Source of the DNA: Pediococcus cellicola
Lineage (GTDB): Bacteria; Bacillota; Bacilli; Lactobacillales; Lactobacillaceae
Reading direction: 5' to 3'
Length of the DNA stretch: 64,000 nt
Assembly: GCF_001438655.1 (NCBI RefSeq)
Contig: NZ_JQBR01000001.1
Span: 248,001 to 312,000, forward strand
Of the stretch, positions 1 through 8,684 are shown piece by piece (positions within the stretch are counted from its first letter, which is position 1; every line of letters starts with the position of its first letter). A program made the position numbers and the translations under genes. Under the pieces are notes generated by a model, which was not told the origin of the DNA, did not search any database, and saw nothing but the letters and a program-made list of their open reading frames with translations.

Positions 1-1229
1 GCTTTAAACTTTTCGGTCTTCTCCTCACCAAAGTGAACTTCAAACTCTGCTTTATCCATATACAACTGTTTCAGTTGCTCATGAACAGCCGATTGCAGCT
101 CATGAGCTGCTTTTTTTCGGGCAATCGAGAGTTGACCAGCAAAATTCTTTAGCTGTACCTCAAGCTGTTGTATTTGATTCTCCATTTGATCTTCATCAGA
201 TTCCGAGTCAACCATACTGTGTAACTCTTTTGATACTTTTTGATCATATTTTAAAATCTGCTCAACAGTATCTCCATATTTTCGCTTTAATTGATAAATT
301 TCTTCAAGGCGCTTTTCCACCTGGTCCAACTTACCTTCGTCCCATTCCATACTATCCATTTCACTGCTGATTTCACTGGCCGCATCCTGTAATTGATAGT
401 ACGCAGAAGCCACTACGCCAGAAATAGCTTTGTATTTATCGTTAAGATCTTCAATATCCCGTAAAGCATTCATAGCTTCACCAGCCGTATCAATAGCGCC
501 TTGTGATTCCTCGCTCTCTAATGCTAACTGTGCCGTCTGCAAAGCAGTGCTAATTTTTTGGTAATTCTCAAGCAACTCTTTTTGCGAGTTTAATTTTTCC
601 TCTTCACCTACTTGTAAATTAGCATCTTCAATTTCTTTAACTTGAAAGCGCAACATATCAACACGTTGAGCCCATTCTTTTTCATTAGCTTTTTTTTGAT
701 CAAACTTCTTTCTTAAAGATTGATAAGCAAAAAACACTTCCTGATACTGTTTTAACAATGGCTGTATTTTGTGACGCGCAAACTCATCGAGCATCCCCAA
801 GTGTTTTTCGGGCTGCATCAACTCTTGATGCTCATTTTGTCCATGAATATCAATAAGTGTTTCACCAATCCGTTTCAAAACAGTCGTATTTACAAGTGAA
901 CCATTAATACGGCAGACGTTTCGCCCGCTGATTTGCAACTCTCGCTGTAAAATAAGTGTTGTGTCCGCGTGCTCGATCCCATATTGATCTAATAAAGCCA
1001 TGGTCTCTGGATTCTTATTGATACTAAACATTCCTTGTAGAATTGCTTTTTTAGCACCCTTACGAATAAAGTCTACCGATCCTCTACCACCAGCAAGCAG
1101 CCCGACAGCATCGATGATAATCGATTTTCCGGCTCCCGTCTCACCGGTCAAAACAGTCATACCTGAATCAAATTCAACATTTAAGCGTTCAATAATCGCA
1201 AAATTTTGAATGGATAACTCCTGTAGCAT
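1..1229 (-). CDS. recN: DNA repair protein RecN (C-terminus beyond window)
   Basis: SMC-like ATPase that gathers and holds broken DNA ends for recombinational repair. I translated the minus strand from ATG at 1229, preceded by a GAGG site. The frame runs open to the window edge for about 409 codons, so the C-terminal ATPase half (Walker B, signature motif) is missing only because of the cut. The N-terminus begins MLQELSIQNFAII and carries a textbook Walker A, GETGAGKS, at residues 29-36. A long glutamate/lysine-rich region of heptad character follows, as expected for the RecN coiled coil. It is the last visible gene of the folD-xseA-xseB-ispA-tlyA-argR-recN run, with argR just upstream, an arrangement conserved in Bacillales and Lactobacillales. 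Confidence 0.95.
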   Translation of the reverse strand, partial: MLQELSIQNFAIIERLNVEFDSGMTVLTGETGAGKSIIIDAVGLLAGGRGSVDFIRKGAKKAILQGMFSINKNPETMALLDQYGIEHADTTLILQRELQISGRNVCRINGSLVNTTVLKRIGETLIDIHGQNEHQELMQPEKHLGMLDEFARHKIQPLLKQYQEVFFAYQSLRKKFDQKKANEKEWAQRVDMLRFQVKEIEDANLQVGEEEKLNSQKELLENYQKISTALQTAQLALESEESQGAIDTAGEAMNALRDIEDLNDKYKAISGVVASAYYQLQDAASEISSEMDSMEWDEGKLDQVEKRLEEIYQLKRKYGDTVEQILKYDQKVSKELHSMVDSESDEDQMENQIQQLEVQLKNFAGQLSIARKKAAHELQSAVHEQLKQLYMDKAEFEVHFGEEKTEKFK

Positions 1230-1255
1230 GTCCTCACCCCACCAACTTAAATAGC

Positions 1256-1717
1256 TTAAATCGTATTTGCCAGCATTTCTGTAATCAATTCCTTCACTCT
1301 TAGAACACCTTCATGACTTGTTGTCACAATCAGTACAGAACCATCATCACTAATAGCACCCAAAATATCTTCATGATTTAGCTGATTCACCAAACTTGCA
1401 ATGGCGGGCCCACTACCTGGTTGGACTGCTAGAAAAATAAAGCTTTCACTACTTGTCACTTTCTGCAAAGATGCTTGCAAGGTTGCTTTAAGCTTTAATT
1501 TAATGTCCTCATCTTTTTTTGGCGGTAAGGCATAATGATAGCCACCATCTTTTGAGGGCAACTTTACCAACTGCATGTCGCGAATATCACGAGAAATTGT
1601 GGCTTGAGTGACTTCAATGCCACTTTCTTGTAAATAAGTCACCAAATCTTCTTGCTTTTGCACGTCATTTTCTTCTAAGATCTTTTCAATATGTTTTTGC
1701 CGCTCACTTTTTTTCAT
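1256..1717 (-). CDS. argR: Arginine repressor ArgR
   Basis: Arginine-responsive transcriptional regulator, normally a hexamer controlling arginine biosynthesis and/or catabolism. The N-terminal winged helix spans roughly residues 1-70 and includes the recognition-helix segment VTQATISRDIRDM. The C-terminal oligomerisation and arginine-binding domain contains the acidic SDDGS loop that usually contacts the ligand. I prefer the ATG at 1717 (153 residues) over the one at 1723, because it sits 9 bases after AGAGG while the upstream ATG is almost inside the site. It lies between tlyA and recN, the common Firmicutes position. Lactobacilli often carry two ArgR-type genes, so the targets of this copy cannot be read from the window. 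Confidence 0.93.
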   Translation of the reverse strand: MKKSERQKHIEKILEENDVQKQEDLVTYLQESGIEVTQATISRDIRDMQLVKLPSKDGGYHYALPPKKDEDIKLKLKATLQASLQKVTSSESFIFLAVQPGSGPAIASLVNQLNHEDILGAISDDGSVLIVTTSHEGVLRVKELITEMLANTI

Positions 1718-1731
1718 CCACATTGACCTCT

Positions 1732-2559
1732 TTATTCCGCTTTTTGATGATTCAATTGGGCATAGGCTGCAGCCAACGTTTTCTCGATTGAAACTGATTT
1801 TTCAATAGCTGGTAGCTTATCAGTTGCAACCAAGTGAACTAGAAATTCAATATTGCCTTCGCCGCCTTTAATCGGTGAGAAATCTAAGCCTTTTACTTGA
1901 TAACCATTATCAACCGCCATATTTAAGGTGTTTTCTAAAACTTCCTCATGAGTTTTGGGATCACGAACAATTCCATGTTTGCCTACCTTGTCTTTGCCAG
2001 CCTCGAACTGAGGCTTAATAAGCGCAACAACGCTTCCGTTTTCCTTAATGATCTGTTTCAAAGGCGGTAAAATTAATTTCAAGGAGATAAATGAGACATC
2101 AATAGATGCAAATTCAGGCTGTCCATGCGTAAAATCAGCTAATTTGGCATAGCGAAAATTGGTGTTTTCCATGACAACCACGCGTGGATCCTCACGTAAT
2201 TTCCAAACCAGCTGATTCGTACCTACATCTAAAGCATAACTTAATTTAGCACCACCTTGCAGCATCACGTCCGTAAAACCACCGGTTGATGACCCAATAT
2301 CTAAAACGACTTTATCTTGGACATCAATATGAAAAACTTTTAGTGCCTTTGCCAATTTTAATCCGCCCCGACTCACATAAGGCATGCGTTTCCCCTTAAA
2401 ATGTAATTCGGTATCGACCGGAATTTTGCTTCCTGGTTTATCCAAACGTTCCTCATTTTCTCCCAATATTTCACCCGCCATGACGGCTCGTTTAGCCTGT
2501 TCACGGGTATCAAACAATCCTTGTGAAACTAAAAGGACATCCACACGTTCTTTTTTCAT
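1732..2559 (-). CDS. tlyA: TlyA-family rRNA 2'-O-methyltransferase with S4 domain
   Basis: Predicted S-adenosylmethionine-dependent ribose methyltransferase acting on 16S/23S rRNA; the family is also annotated as hemolysin TlyA or YqxC. An S4 RNA-binding domain occupies about residues 5-65 (RVDVLLVSQGLF). The FtsJ-like Rossmann domain follows with SAM motif VVLDIGSSTGGFTD near residue 85. The 275-residue length is normal. Its ATG overlaps the ispA stop by four bases (ATGA), indicating translational coupling. The rRNA methylation function is firmly known only for actinobacterial homologues, so the exact target here is inferred. Confidence 0.9.
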   Translation of the reverse strand: MKKERVDVLLVSQGLFDTREQAKRAVMAGEILGENEERLDKPGSKIPVDTELHFKGKRMPYVSRGGLKLAKALKVFHIDVQDKVVLDIGSSTGGFTDVMLQGGAKLSYALDVGTNQLVWKLREDPRVVVMENTNFRYAKLADFTHGQPEFASIDVSFISLKLILPPLKQIIKENGSVVALIKPQFEAGKDKVGKHGIVRDPKTHEEVLENTLNMAVDNGYQVKGLDFSPIKGGEGNIEFLVHLVATDKLPAIEKSVSIEKTLAAAYAQLNHQKAE

Positions 2560-3461
2560 TTTTCTGCCTCGTCTAATTGAAAATAGTCTAAAAAGCCTTG
2601 TAGCACATCAACCTGAATTTGCTGTTTTTCTAGGTTATTCAGTGCATCCCGACAGTTACCTACACAAACAGTTAAATCTTTTTTAGTTTGTGATAGTCCG
2701 CGAATGCTTGGATAAGTATTTTTATGTTCCGATGCATCCTTATGCACGGCTTTACCCATATCTTTTTGAGAGCCCAAGACATCTTGGAGATCATCATAGA
2801 TTTGAAAAGCGAGTCCAAAATTTTCAGCAAACTCAATGAAGACATTACTTTGAGAAGCAGGTAGCTTTGTGATAATGGCCGCTGCCTGTGCCGTGTAAGT
2901 AATTAAAGCCCCTGTTTTTTGTTTATGTAGCTGCTTTAACTGCGCAAAATTTAGCTGGTTTTGCTCTCCTAACACGTCGCTGACTTGCCCGGCCACCATA
3001 CCTGCTGGGCCAGCAGCATGAGCTAAAGCTTGTGTCAAAGCACTGACAACTTGATCAGAGTATCCGCTAGTTGCTAACCATTCAAAGGCTAGTGTTAATA
3101 AGCCATCACCAGCCAAAATTGCTAAGGCCTCACCAAATTTTTTATGGTTAGTTGGCATTCCTCTTCGCAAGTCATCGTTATCCATTGCAGGTAAATCATC
3201 ATGTATTAAAGAATAAGTATGCAACAATTCAAGAGAAGCCGCCACCTTGAAAGCAGATTCATCAATCTTGCCACCGGAACTTTTAATAATTGCCAGTAAC
3301 AATAATGGTCGTAATCTTTTTCCACCCGCCAAAACGGAATACTGCATGGCCTCACTCAAATTCAGATTTGACACGCTCTGTGGTAATTGCTTTTTTAAAT
3401 AGCTATTCAAATCTTTGCTATATTTTTCAATAAACAAATTCGTTTTTTTGTTTTTAATCAT
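2556..3461 (-). CDS. ispA: Farnesyl/geranylgeranyl diphosphate synthase
   Basis: Class I trans-prenyltransferase condensing IPP with allylic diphosphates to make farnesyl-PP for undecaprenyl carriers and quinones. GKRLRP, the first aspartate-rich motif DDLPAMDNDDLRRG and the second motif DDLQD are all visible. The frame is open further upstream, but the ATG at 3461 is the plausible start: it gives MIKNKKTNLFIEKY, 301 residues as in the family, and overlaps the xseB stop by eight bases, matching the xseB/xseA and xseA/folD joins. Downstream it overlaps tlyA. Product chain length cannot be decided by eye. Confidence 0.93.
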   Translation of the reverse strand: MIKNKKTNLFIEKYSKDLNSYLKKQLPQSVSNLNLSEAMQYSVLAGGKRLRPLLLLAIIKSSGGKIDESAFKVAASLELLHTYSLIHDDLPAMDNDDLRRGMPTNHKKFGEALAILAGDGLLTLAFEWLATSGYSDQVVSALTQALAHAAGPAGMVAGQVSDVLGEQNQLNFAQLKQLHKQKTGALITYTAQAAAIITKLPASQSNVFIEFAENFGLAFQIYDDLQDVLGSQKDMGKAVHKDASEHKNTYPSIRGLSQTKKDLTVCVGNCRDALNNLEKQQIQVDVLQGFLDYFQLDEAEK

Positions 3462-3705
3462 TTTCGGTAGAATCCTTAGTAACCTCATTGTCCGCTTCAA
3501 AAGGCACTTCTTGGTCATCATCATTCATCATTTTTGTGAGCGTTTGTTCTGCATTTTGTAATGTGTCTTGTAATTCTTTGCTAAGCACTACGCCATGCTT
3601 AAATTCATTTAAAGCTTTTTCTAGTGGCACATCCCCTTTTTCGAGATTGGTGACGATTTCATCAAGTGTTTTTAAGTTTTCTTCAAAAGTTGGTTTTTCA
3701 GTCAT
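3454..3705 (-). CDS. xseB: Exodeoxyribonuclease VII small subunit
   Basis: Accessory subunit that binds the XseA coiled-coil region in exonuclease VII, a single-strand-specific nuclease. The 83 residues form the usual helical hairpin (TFEENLKTLDEIVTNLEKGD then PLEKALNEFKHGVVLS), with an acidic, probably disordered tail after residue 65. Its start overlaps the xseA stop and its stop overlaps the ispA start, each by eight bases, so the three proteins are likely translationally coupled. Confidence 0.95.
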   Translation of the reverse strand: MTEKPTFEENLKTLDEIVTNLEKGDVPLEKALNEFKHGVVLSKELQDTLQNAEQTLTKMMNDDDQEVPFEADNEVTKDSTEND

Positions 3706-5050
3706 TTTCTAGTCCTCCGGGTTTGATAGTCGTAATTTTTGCTTCAGCCGTCCCATCACTTAAATGCAGCTCAACATCCGTCCCATTCTGTAGATCAGCC
3801 ACACGTTTGACGACACGCTTGTTTTTAGTGATGTAACTATAGCCACGTCCCATAATTTTTAAAGGACTCAGGTAATCTAATGCTGCAATAGTATGTTGCA
3901 CCTGAATAGCCTTTGCCTTTGTGTTTGCCTCAACACCTCGCTTTAATCGTTGCTGCAGATTCATCACCGTCTGTTTCTCTCTTTGCACCCGATTAATAGG
4001 TGAGCTTATTCTTAAGCGTTGACGACTGTCACTTGCTTGATTTTGATAGTTATTAAGCAATGTCTTCATGTTTTGTGTTAATTTATCATTTAAATAATCC
4101 ACATTTTGAACATAGCCTTCATATAATCGGCTAGGATCTTGGAAAACATACGATTGACGCAAACGATTAAGGCTTTGCCGTTGCTTCTTTATCAAATTAA
4201 TGAACGCATTGAAAATTCGCGTACGTCTCTGTGTTAAGGCTAAAATTTCTTCACTCAAAACAGGTGTGGCTAATTCTGCAGCCGCAGTTGGCGTAGCCGC
4301 TCGCACATCAGCTACCAAATCTGCAATGGTCGTATCCGTCTCATGACCGACCGATGAAATAATAGGAATTTGACTGGCAGAAATTGCTCTCGCCACAATT
4401 TCTTCATTAAAAGGCCATAAATCTTCAATGGATCCTCCACCACGGCCTAAAATAATAGTATCAAATCCCCCCCGTTCATTCACTTGCTGAATACGAGCGA
4501 CAATTTCCTTTGCGGCTTCATTTCCCTGAACCTGTGTGGGAAATAAAACAAGCTGTGTGATTGGAAATCTTCTCTTAGTAGTTGTCATGATATCACGAAT
4601 GACAGCGCCAGAGGGACTGGTGATAACGGCAATTCTTTTGGGAAACCGTACCAAAGCCTGCTTAGGTGCCGTAAATAAGCCTTGGCTACTAAGCTTCTTT
4701 TTTAACTGTTCATAGGCCTGATAGAGAGCACCAATTCCGTCTGGTTGCATGCTATCAATATAAATTTGATAGCTTCCACTAGCTTCGTAAACCGATAATC
4801 TTCCCGTTACCAGCACCTTCATACCAGTTTCTGGTGTAAATTTTAGTTTTTCAAAAGCCGACTTAAACATTATGGCATTGATTTTAGCATGGTCATCTTT
4901 CAAACTAAAGTATTGATGAGCATGGGGGCGAATACGTAAATTAGAGATTTCACCTACCAAATAGACACGACCTAGATATGGATCTACATCGAATTTGCGC
5001 TTAATGTATTGTGTTAAAGCTGTCACAGTAAGATAGTTATCTTTATCCAT
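3698..5050 (-). CDS. xseA: Exodeoxyribonuclease VII large subunit
   Basis: Catalytic subunit of exonuclease VII, which degrades single-stranded DNA in mismatch and damage processing. The N-terminal OB fold covers about residues 1-105. The nuclease core holds GRGGGSIEDLWPFNEE and SVGHETDTTIADLVADVRA. A long glutamine/arginine-rich coiled coil (about 270-400) is the XseB-binding region. I choose the ATG at 5050 (450 residues, MDKDNYLTV) over an in-frame GTG at 5059, because it forms an eight-base overlap (ATGGATAA) with the folD stop. Confidence 0.95.
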   Translation of the reverse strand: MDKDNYLTVTALTQYIKRKFDVDPYLGRVYLVGEISNLRIRPHAHQYFSLKDDHAKINAIMFKSAFEKLKFTPETGMKVLVTGRLSVYEASGSYQIYIDSMQPDGIGALYQAYEQLKKKLSSQGLFTAPKQALVRFPKRIAVITSPSGAVIRDIMTTTKRRFPITQLVLFPTQVQGNEAAKEIVARIQQVNERGGFDTIILGRGGGSIEDLWPFNEEIVARAISASQIPIISSVGHETDTTIADLVADVRAATPTAAAELATPVLSEEILALTQRRTRIFNAFINLIKKQRQSLNRLRQSYVFQDPSRLYEGYVQNVDYLNDKLTQNMKTLLNNYQNQASDSRQRLRISSPINRVQREKQTVMNLQQRLKRGVEANTKAKAIQVQHTIAALDYLSPLKIMGRGYSYITKNKRVVKRVADLQNGTDVELHLSDGTAEAKITTIKPGGLEND

Positions 5051-5906
5051 TTTCTTCACTACTCCATTCCGCTAAGGAAACAGTTTGTGCCATTAAAGTT
5101 GTGATAGTCATTGGACCTACACCCTTGGGAACGGGTGTTAGAAATGCAGCTTTTGGCTTGACTGATTCAAAATCCACGTCGCCAACTAACTTGTTATCCG
5201 CATCCCGGTCCATACCAACGTCAACCACAACGGCTCCTTCTTTGACATCTTTAGCGTGAATAAAGTGAGCAATGCCAACTGCAACAATTAAAATATCCGC
5301 TTCACGAGTAACTTCTGATAAATGACGCGTGTGACTATGTGCAATTGTGACGGTTGCATTAGCATTCACCAAAAGCGCGGCCATTGGTTTTCCTACAATG
5401 GTACTACGACCGATAATTACCACTTTTTTCCCTGATAAAGAAATATGATAGGCATTAAGAATCGTCATAATTCCTTGTGGTGTACACGCTACTGGAGTTT
5501 TCGCTACTTTGTTAACAAGTAAACGTCCTAAATTTAGCGGATGAAAACCATCCACATCCTTTTCCGGTGCAATCGCCATCGTAATATGAAATTCATCAAT
5601 TTGTGCAGGCAATGGCAACTGAACAAGAATCGCATGAATTTTAGGATTAACATTGTACTCATGAATCACTTCAATCAGTTCAGACTCGGAAATAGTATCA
5701 GGTAATTTACGAACAACTGAATTCAATCCCATTTTTTTGGCACGTCGTTCTTTATTTCGTACATATATTTGACTAGCCGGATCCTCGCCAACTAAAATGA
5801 CAACCAATCCCGGTACAATCCCTTGATCAGCTAATTTTTGAACTTTATTCTTAGTTGCGACATCAACTTTAGCAGCTAGTGCTTTGCCGTCCATTATCGT
5901 TGCCAT
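5043..5906 (-). CDS. folD: Bifunctional methylenetetrahydrofolate dehydrogenase/cyclohydrolase FolD
   Basis: Interconverts 5,10-methylene-, methenyl- and 10-formyl-tetrahydrofolate with NADP, feeding purine and fMet-tRNA synthesis. The catalytic Tyr/Lys pair lies in YVRNKERRAKKMG. The folate loop VQLPLPAQID and the nucleotide motif GRSTIVGKPMAALL are present. The start chosen is ATG at 5906 (MATIMDGKAL, 287 residues) after AGAGGTAATATT; an upstream in-frame start lacks a good site. It is the first gene of the operon running to recN. A possible extended -10 (TGCTAAACT, near 5947-5955) lies between it and the nusB terminator, but I see no good -35. Confidence 0.96.
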   Translation of the reverse strand: MATIMDGKALAAKVDVATKNKVQKLADQGIVPGLVVILVGEDPASQIYVRNKERRAKKMGLNSVVRKLPDTISESELIEVIHEYNVNPKIHAILVQLPLPAQIDEFHITMAIAPEKDVDGFHPLNLGRLLVNKVAKTPVACTPQGIMTILNAYHISLSGKKVVIIGRSTIVGKPMAALLVNANATVTIAHSHTRHLSEVTREADILIVAVGIAHFIHAKDVKEGAVVVDVGMDRDADNKLVGDVDFESVKPKAAFLTPVPKGVGPMTITTLMAQTVSLAEWSSEENG

Positions 5907-5961
5907 AATATTACCTCTCTTATCATCCATCTACTTACTCATCTAGTTTAGCATAATAAAA

Positions 5962-6000
5962 AATACGAAAAAACCAGAAAAAGAATTGTTTTTCTGGTTT
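5962..6000 (-). terminator. Rho-independent terminator after nusB
   Basis: On the minus strand, AAACCAGAAAAA pairs across a short loop with its complement ending CTGGTTT, followed by a T-rich run. It ends the efp-asp23-nusB transcript and separates it from the folD operon. Confidence 0.85.
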
Positions 6001-6044
6001 CGTTTTATATTTATTTAAATATAGAAATCAATTAGACACGCGCC

Positions 6045-6449
6045 TTAACTCAATTGATTGGAAAGTACACCATTAATAAAGTTTTTAGAGGTTTCATCAG
6101 CGTAGTTCTTTGCCAACTCTATAGCTTCATTCACCGCAACTTTTCCAGGCACTTCATCTACATAATCTATTTCGAAAAATGCGATTTCCAAGATGAGGCG
6201 ATCTGTTCTTGAAATACGCTTCAATGACCATGTCTTCTTTAAATACTGGCTAATTTGCTCATTGATGGCTTCTCGATGTTCTAAAACGCCGTCAACAATG
6301 GTCACAAGATAAGCAGGTGTCTCAGATTCATCATGATAATGCGCCAAAACTTGGTGATAGAGCTCATCATGAGAAGCCTCTGGATTACTGTCAAGTGCGA
6401 ATAGCGTTTGAAATGCAGCTTCACGAATTTGGTGTCGATTTAAACTCAC
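6045..6449 (-). CDS. nusB: Transcription antitermination factor NusB
   Basis: RNA-binding partner of NusE/S10 in rRNA antitermination complexes. The 134 residues show the all-helical NusB pattern: SLNRHQIREAAFQTLFALD at the N-terminus, then RISRTDRLILEIAFFEI, and VAVNEAIELAKNYADETS before the terminal FINGVLS. The start overlaps the asp23 stop by ATGA. It is the last gene of the efp-asp23-nusB unit and is followed by a hairpin terminator. Confidence 0.95.
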   Translation of the reverse strand: MSLNRHQIREAAFQTLFALDSNPEASHDELYHQVLAHYHDESETPAYLVTIVDGVLEHREAINEQISQYLKKTWSLKRISRTDRLILEIAFFEIDYVDEVPGKVAVNEAIELAKNYADETSKNFINGVLSNQLS

Positions 6450-6877
6450 TTTTCATCACCATCATTTTCCGCAAAAATATCATCCGGATCAACCGTCGAA
6501 GTTGTTTTAGCAGGAATAATTCCCTCAACATGAATGTTAACTTCACTAACTTCCAAATCAGTCATAAACAGCAATTGCTGATTAACTTTACTCTGAATTT
6601 TTTTTGCAATTTCGGGTACAGATGTCCCATAGTCCAGGTAAACGTAAACATCCACACGTAGCTTATCTTGGTCCAAGGCCAATTTAACCCCTTGGCTTTT
6701 TGTGTTACGGGTTAAAAAAGACGTAACACTTTCACTCAAACCACTACTACTCAAATGAACGCCTTTAACTTCTTCAACAGAAATTCCAGCAATAATTGAA
6801 ACAACCTCCGGAGCAATTTTAATCTCTCCAAGTGTTGGTTTGTGTTCCGCCAGCGCTAAATATTTATCTTCTGCCAT
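6446..6877 (-). CDS. Asp23/Gls24 family envelope stress response protein (YqhY-like)
   Basis: DUF322 (Asp23/Gls24) protein of 143 residues. The core reads GEIKIAPEVVSIIAGISVEEVKGV, followed by the alternating beta segment GVKLALDQDKLRVDVYVYLDYG. The C-terminal tail after about residue 125 is acidic. YqhY homologues lie beside accB/accC or nusB in Firmicutes and have been linked to control of acetyl-CoA carboxylase; that role is not demonstrable here. A strong AGGAGGG site precedes the ATG. It sits 21 bases after efp and overlaps nusB. Confidence 0.9.
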   Translation of the reverse strand: MAEDKYLALAEHKPTLGEIKIAPEVVSIIAGISVEEVKGVHLSSSGLSESVTSFLTRNTKSQGVKLALDQDKLRVDVYVYLDYGTSVPEIAKKIQSKVNQQLLFMTDLEVSEVNIHVEGIIPAKTTSTVDPDDIFAENDGDEK

Positions 6878-6898
6878 TTTATAACCCTCCTGCCTAAA

Positions 6899-7456
6899 TT
6901 AAGCTCGTGATACGTACGTACCATCTGTTGTATTGATGATAAGGGTATCTCCTTCGTTTACAAAGAATGGTACCTGAACAGTTAACCCAGTCTCTAAAGT
7001 AGCTGGCTTAGAGCCGCCGGTAGCTGTATCACCACGAATGCCAGGTTCAGTGTCAGTCACCTTTAAGTTAACTGTATTAGGTAAGTCAACACCTAACGTT
7101 TCGCTACCAAACATAATGACACTGACTTCCATATTTTCTATCAAATAATTTTTCTCTTGTGTCAAATTAGCTGCTGGAATTTCTAATTGCTCATAAGTGT
7201 TATTATCCATGAACACATAGTTGTCCCCATCGCTATACAGATACTGCATTTTTTTGGTTTCGATGTTGGCTTGCTCCATCTTCTCACCAGCACGGAACGT
7301 TTTTTCTTGGACAGCATCAGTTCTTAAATTCTTTAATTTTGTTCGAACAAAGGCACTTCCTTTGCCGGGTTTCACATGCTGAAATTCAACAATTCGCCAA
7401 ATTCCATCGTCAACTTGAATCGTTAATCCATTTTTAAAATCTGAAGTCGAAATCAT
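6899..7456 (-). CDS. efp: Elongation factor P
   Basis: Binds the ribosome between P and E sites and relieves stalling at polyproline. All three beta-barrel domains are present in 185 residues. The conserved loop is [14 protein letters not shown], with the lysine at the tip that is modified in many bacteria. The C-terminal domain holds [14 protein letters not shown]. It is the first gene of the efp-asp23-nusB transcript, with its own extended -10 promoter at 7486-7515 and a GGAGGT site seven bases before the ATG. Confidence 0.97.
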   Translation of the reverse strand: MISTSDFKNGLTIQVDDGIWRIVEFQHVKPGKGSAFVRTKLKNLRTDAVQEKTFRAGEKMEQANIETKKMQYLYSDGDNYVFMDNNTYEQLEIPAANLTQEKNYLIENMEVSVIMFGSETLGVDLPNTVNLKVTDTEPGIRGDTATGGSKPATLETGLTVQVPFFVNEGDTLIINTTDGTYVSRA

Positions 7457-7485
7457 TTTTTTACCTCCGAAATTCTTTACACCTA

Positions 7486-7515
7486 ACTATAGCAATATCT
7501 GCTTGCTAAAAGCAA
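7486..7515 (-). promoter_or_regulatory. Promoter of efp-asp23-nusB
   Basis: On the minus strand: -35 TTGCTT (7510-7515), an 18-base spacer and -10 TATAGT (7486-7491) preceded by TG one base upstream (extended -10). It lies about 30 bases before the efp start codon. Confidence 0.75.
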
Positions 7516-7554
7516 GTTTAGTTAGCTAACTTCTCGCATTTTTAGAACTTTTGA

Positions 7555-7591
7555 CAAAAAAAGAACCAGAACAAACTTAAATGTTCTGATT
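7555..7591 (-). terminator. Terminator of the rplU-prp-rpmA operon
   Basis: Minus-strand hairpin AATCAGAACA / TGTTCTGGTT with one G-U pair and an 8-base loop, followed by CTTTTTTTG. It lies 14 bases after the rpmA stop. Confidence 0.85.
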
Positions 7592-7604
7592 CCTCATATT
7601 GGTA

Positions 7605-7892
7605 TTATTCTGCATCTGCTGCTGGGTATACAGAAACCTGACGTTTGTCACGTCCCTTACGTTCAAAACGAACAACGCCATCAGTTAAGGCAAATAATGT
7701 GTCGTCATTTCCACGACCAACATTAGATCCAGGGTAAATATGAGTCCCGCGTTGACGGTAAATAATCATACCACTCTTAACAGGTTGTCCATCAGCACGT
7801 TTCGTTCCGAGACGACGACCAGCTGAATCACGGCCGTTAGAGGTGGAACCACCACCCTTATGATGACTGAAGAATTGTAAATTCATTAACAT
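7605..7892 (-). CDS. rpmA: 50S ribosomal protein L27 with Prp-cleaved leader
   Basis: L27 reaches toward the peptidyl-transferase centre of the large subunit. The N-terminus [16 protein letters not shown] contains the Firmicutes-type leader ending in LQFFS, cut by the cysteine protease Prp before the mature HHKGGG terminus. The remainder ([33 protein letters not shown]) is standard L27. The ATG at 7892 follows GGAGG by nine bases. prp is immediately upstream in the same operon, as in Staphylococcus and Bacillus. Confidence 0.97.
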   Translation of the reverse strand: MLMNLQFFSHHKGGGSTSNGRDSAGRRLGTKRADGQPVKSGMIIYRQRGTHIYPGSNVGRGNDDTLFALTDGVVRFERKGRDKRQVSVYPAADAE

Positions 7893-7913
7893 AGCATTAC
7901 ACCTCCGAATAAA

Positions 7914-8252
7914 TTAATCTTGAATGTTTACTTTTATAAATTGTGAATAACTTTGTGCAATATCTTTCATACCAATGACAAAGCTTTTTAAAATTGTTTG
8001 TAACTTTAAAGTTTGTTCATCGCTTTTTGGAAGTGAAAAATTGGCAACCAGTAAGCCACCGTCATTTTCATTTGTCTTAACCTCTGGCTTAACTTTTACA
8101 AGTTGTTCAACGCTATTAATCGTATTGATTGCTAACACCGAAGCAGCTGCACAAACAATGTCTTGACCATAAGGACCAGAATCAGCATGTCCAATCATCT
8201 GGAATTGCTTCACACCAATTTGAGAACTTAATTTAATCGTCACTTTTATCAT
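7914..8252 (-). CDS. prp: Ribosomal-processing cysteine protease Prp
   Basis: Small cysteine protease (YsxB, DUF464) that removes the N-terminal leader of L27. The catalytic His and Cys are visible in GHADSGPYGQDIVCAAAS, about residues 22-38. The length of 112 is typical. It is encoded between rplU and rpmA, eleven or so bases after the rplU stop. The site before its ATG is weak, so translation may depend partly on coupling to rplU. Confidence 0.94.
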   Translation of the reverse strand: MIKVTIKLSSQIGVKQFQMIGHADSGPYGQDIVCAAASVLAINTINSVEQLVKVKPEVKTNENDGGLLVANFSLPKSDEQTLKLQTILKSFVIGMKDIAQSYSQFIKVNIQD

Positions 8253-8265
8253 TAATAATCACCAA

Positions 8266-8574
8266 TTAGGCGTTAATTGCATCAATCGTAACTTTTGTAT
8301 ATGGTTGACGATGACCCGTTTTGGTATGTTGATTTTTCTTAGCTTTATACTTGAAAGTTGTCACTTTCTTGTCTTTGCCTTGTTTTTCAACTGTACCATT
8401 TACAGTTGCGCCATCTACAGTTGGTGTACCAACCTTTGTAGAATCGCCACCTACAAAAAGGACTTGGTCAAAAGTAACCTTGTCACCTTCATTTGCATTA
8501 AGCTTTTCAACAAAAATGGATTGACCTTCTTCAACCTTAAGTTGTTTGCCACCAGTTTCAATAATTGCGTACAC
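8266..8574 (-). CDS. rplU: 50S ribosomal protein L21
   Basis: Large-subunit ribosomal protein binding 23S rRNA. The sequence [17 protein letters not shown], the central [20 protein letters not shown] and the end [14 protein letters not shown] are diagnostic. I place the start at GTG 8574, giving [11 protein letters not shown] as in homologues, 102 residues, eight bases after AGGAGG. An in-frame GTG at 8583 lies inside that site and is unlikely. It is the first gene of the rplU-prp-rpmA operon, preceded by an L21 leader. Confidence 0.96.
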   Translation of the reverse strand: MYAIIETGGKQLKVEEGQSIFVEKLNANEGDKVTFDQVLFVGGDSTKVGTPTVDGATVNGTVEKQGKDKKVTTFKYKAKKNQHTKTGHRQPYTKVTIDAINA

Positions 8575-8589
8575 AGTGTGCACCTCCTC

Positions 8590-8680
8590 ATTTCTAATAC
8601 TCGCCAGCTTTAAGTGTCTAAACCAGAACTTAAAAACTCAAGCCGTGCGGTTGTAGCTGTGGAAGCCACAAATACAACGT
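8590..8680 (-). ncRNA. L21 leader (ribosomal protein L21 operon 5' UTR)
   Basis: The minus-strand 5' UTR between the promoter and rplU is about 100 bases long and contains the block ACAACCGCACGGCTTGAG. This matches the Firmicutes L21 leader motif as I know it. Upstream lie GTGGCTTCCAC-type pairing segments. It presumably mediates feedback control of the operon. A covariance-model search would settle the assignment. Confidence 0.7.
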
Positions 8681-8684
8681 TACA

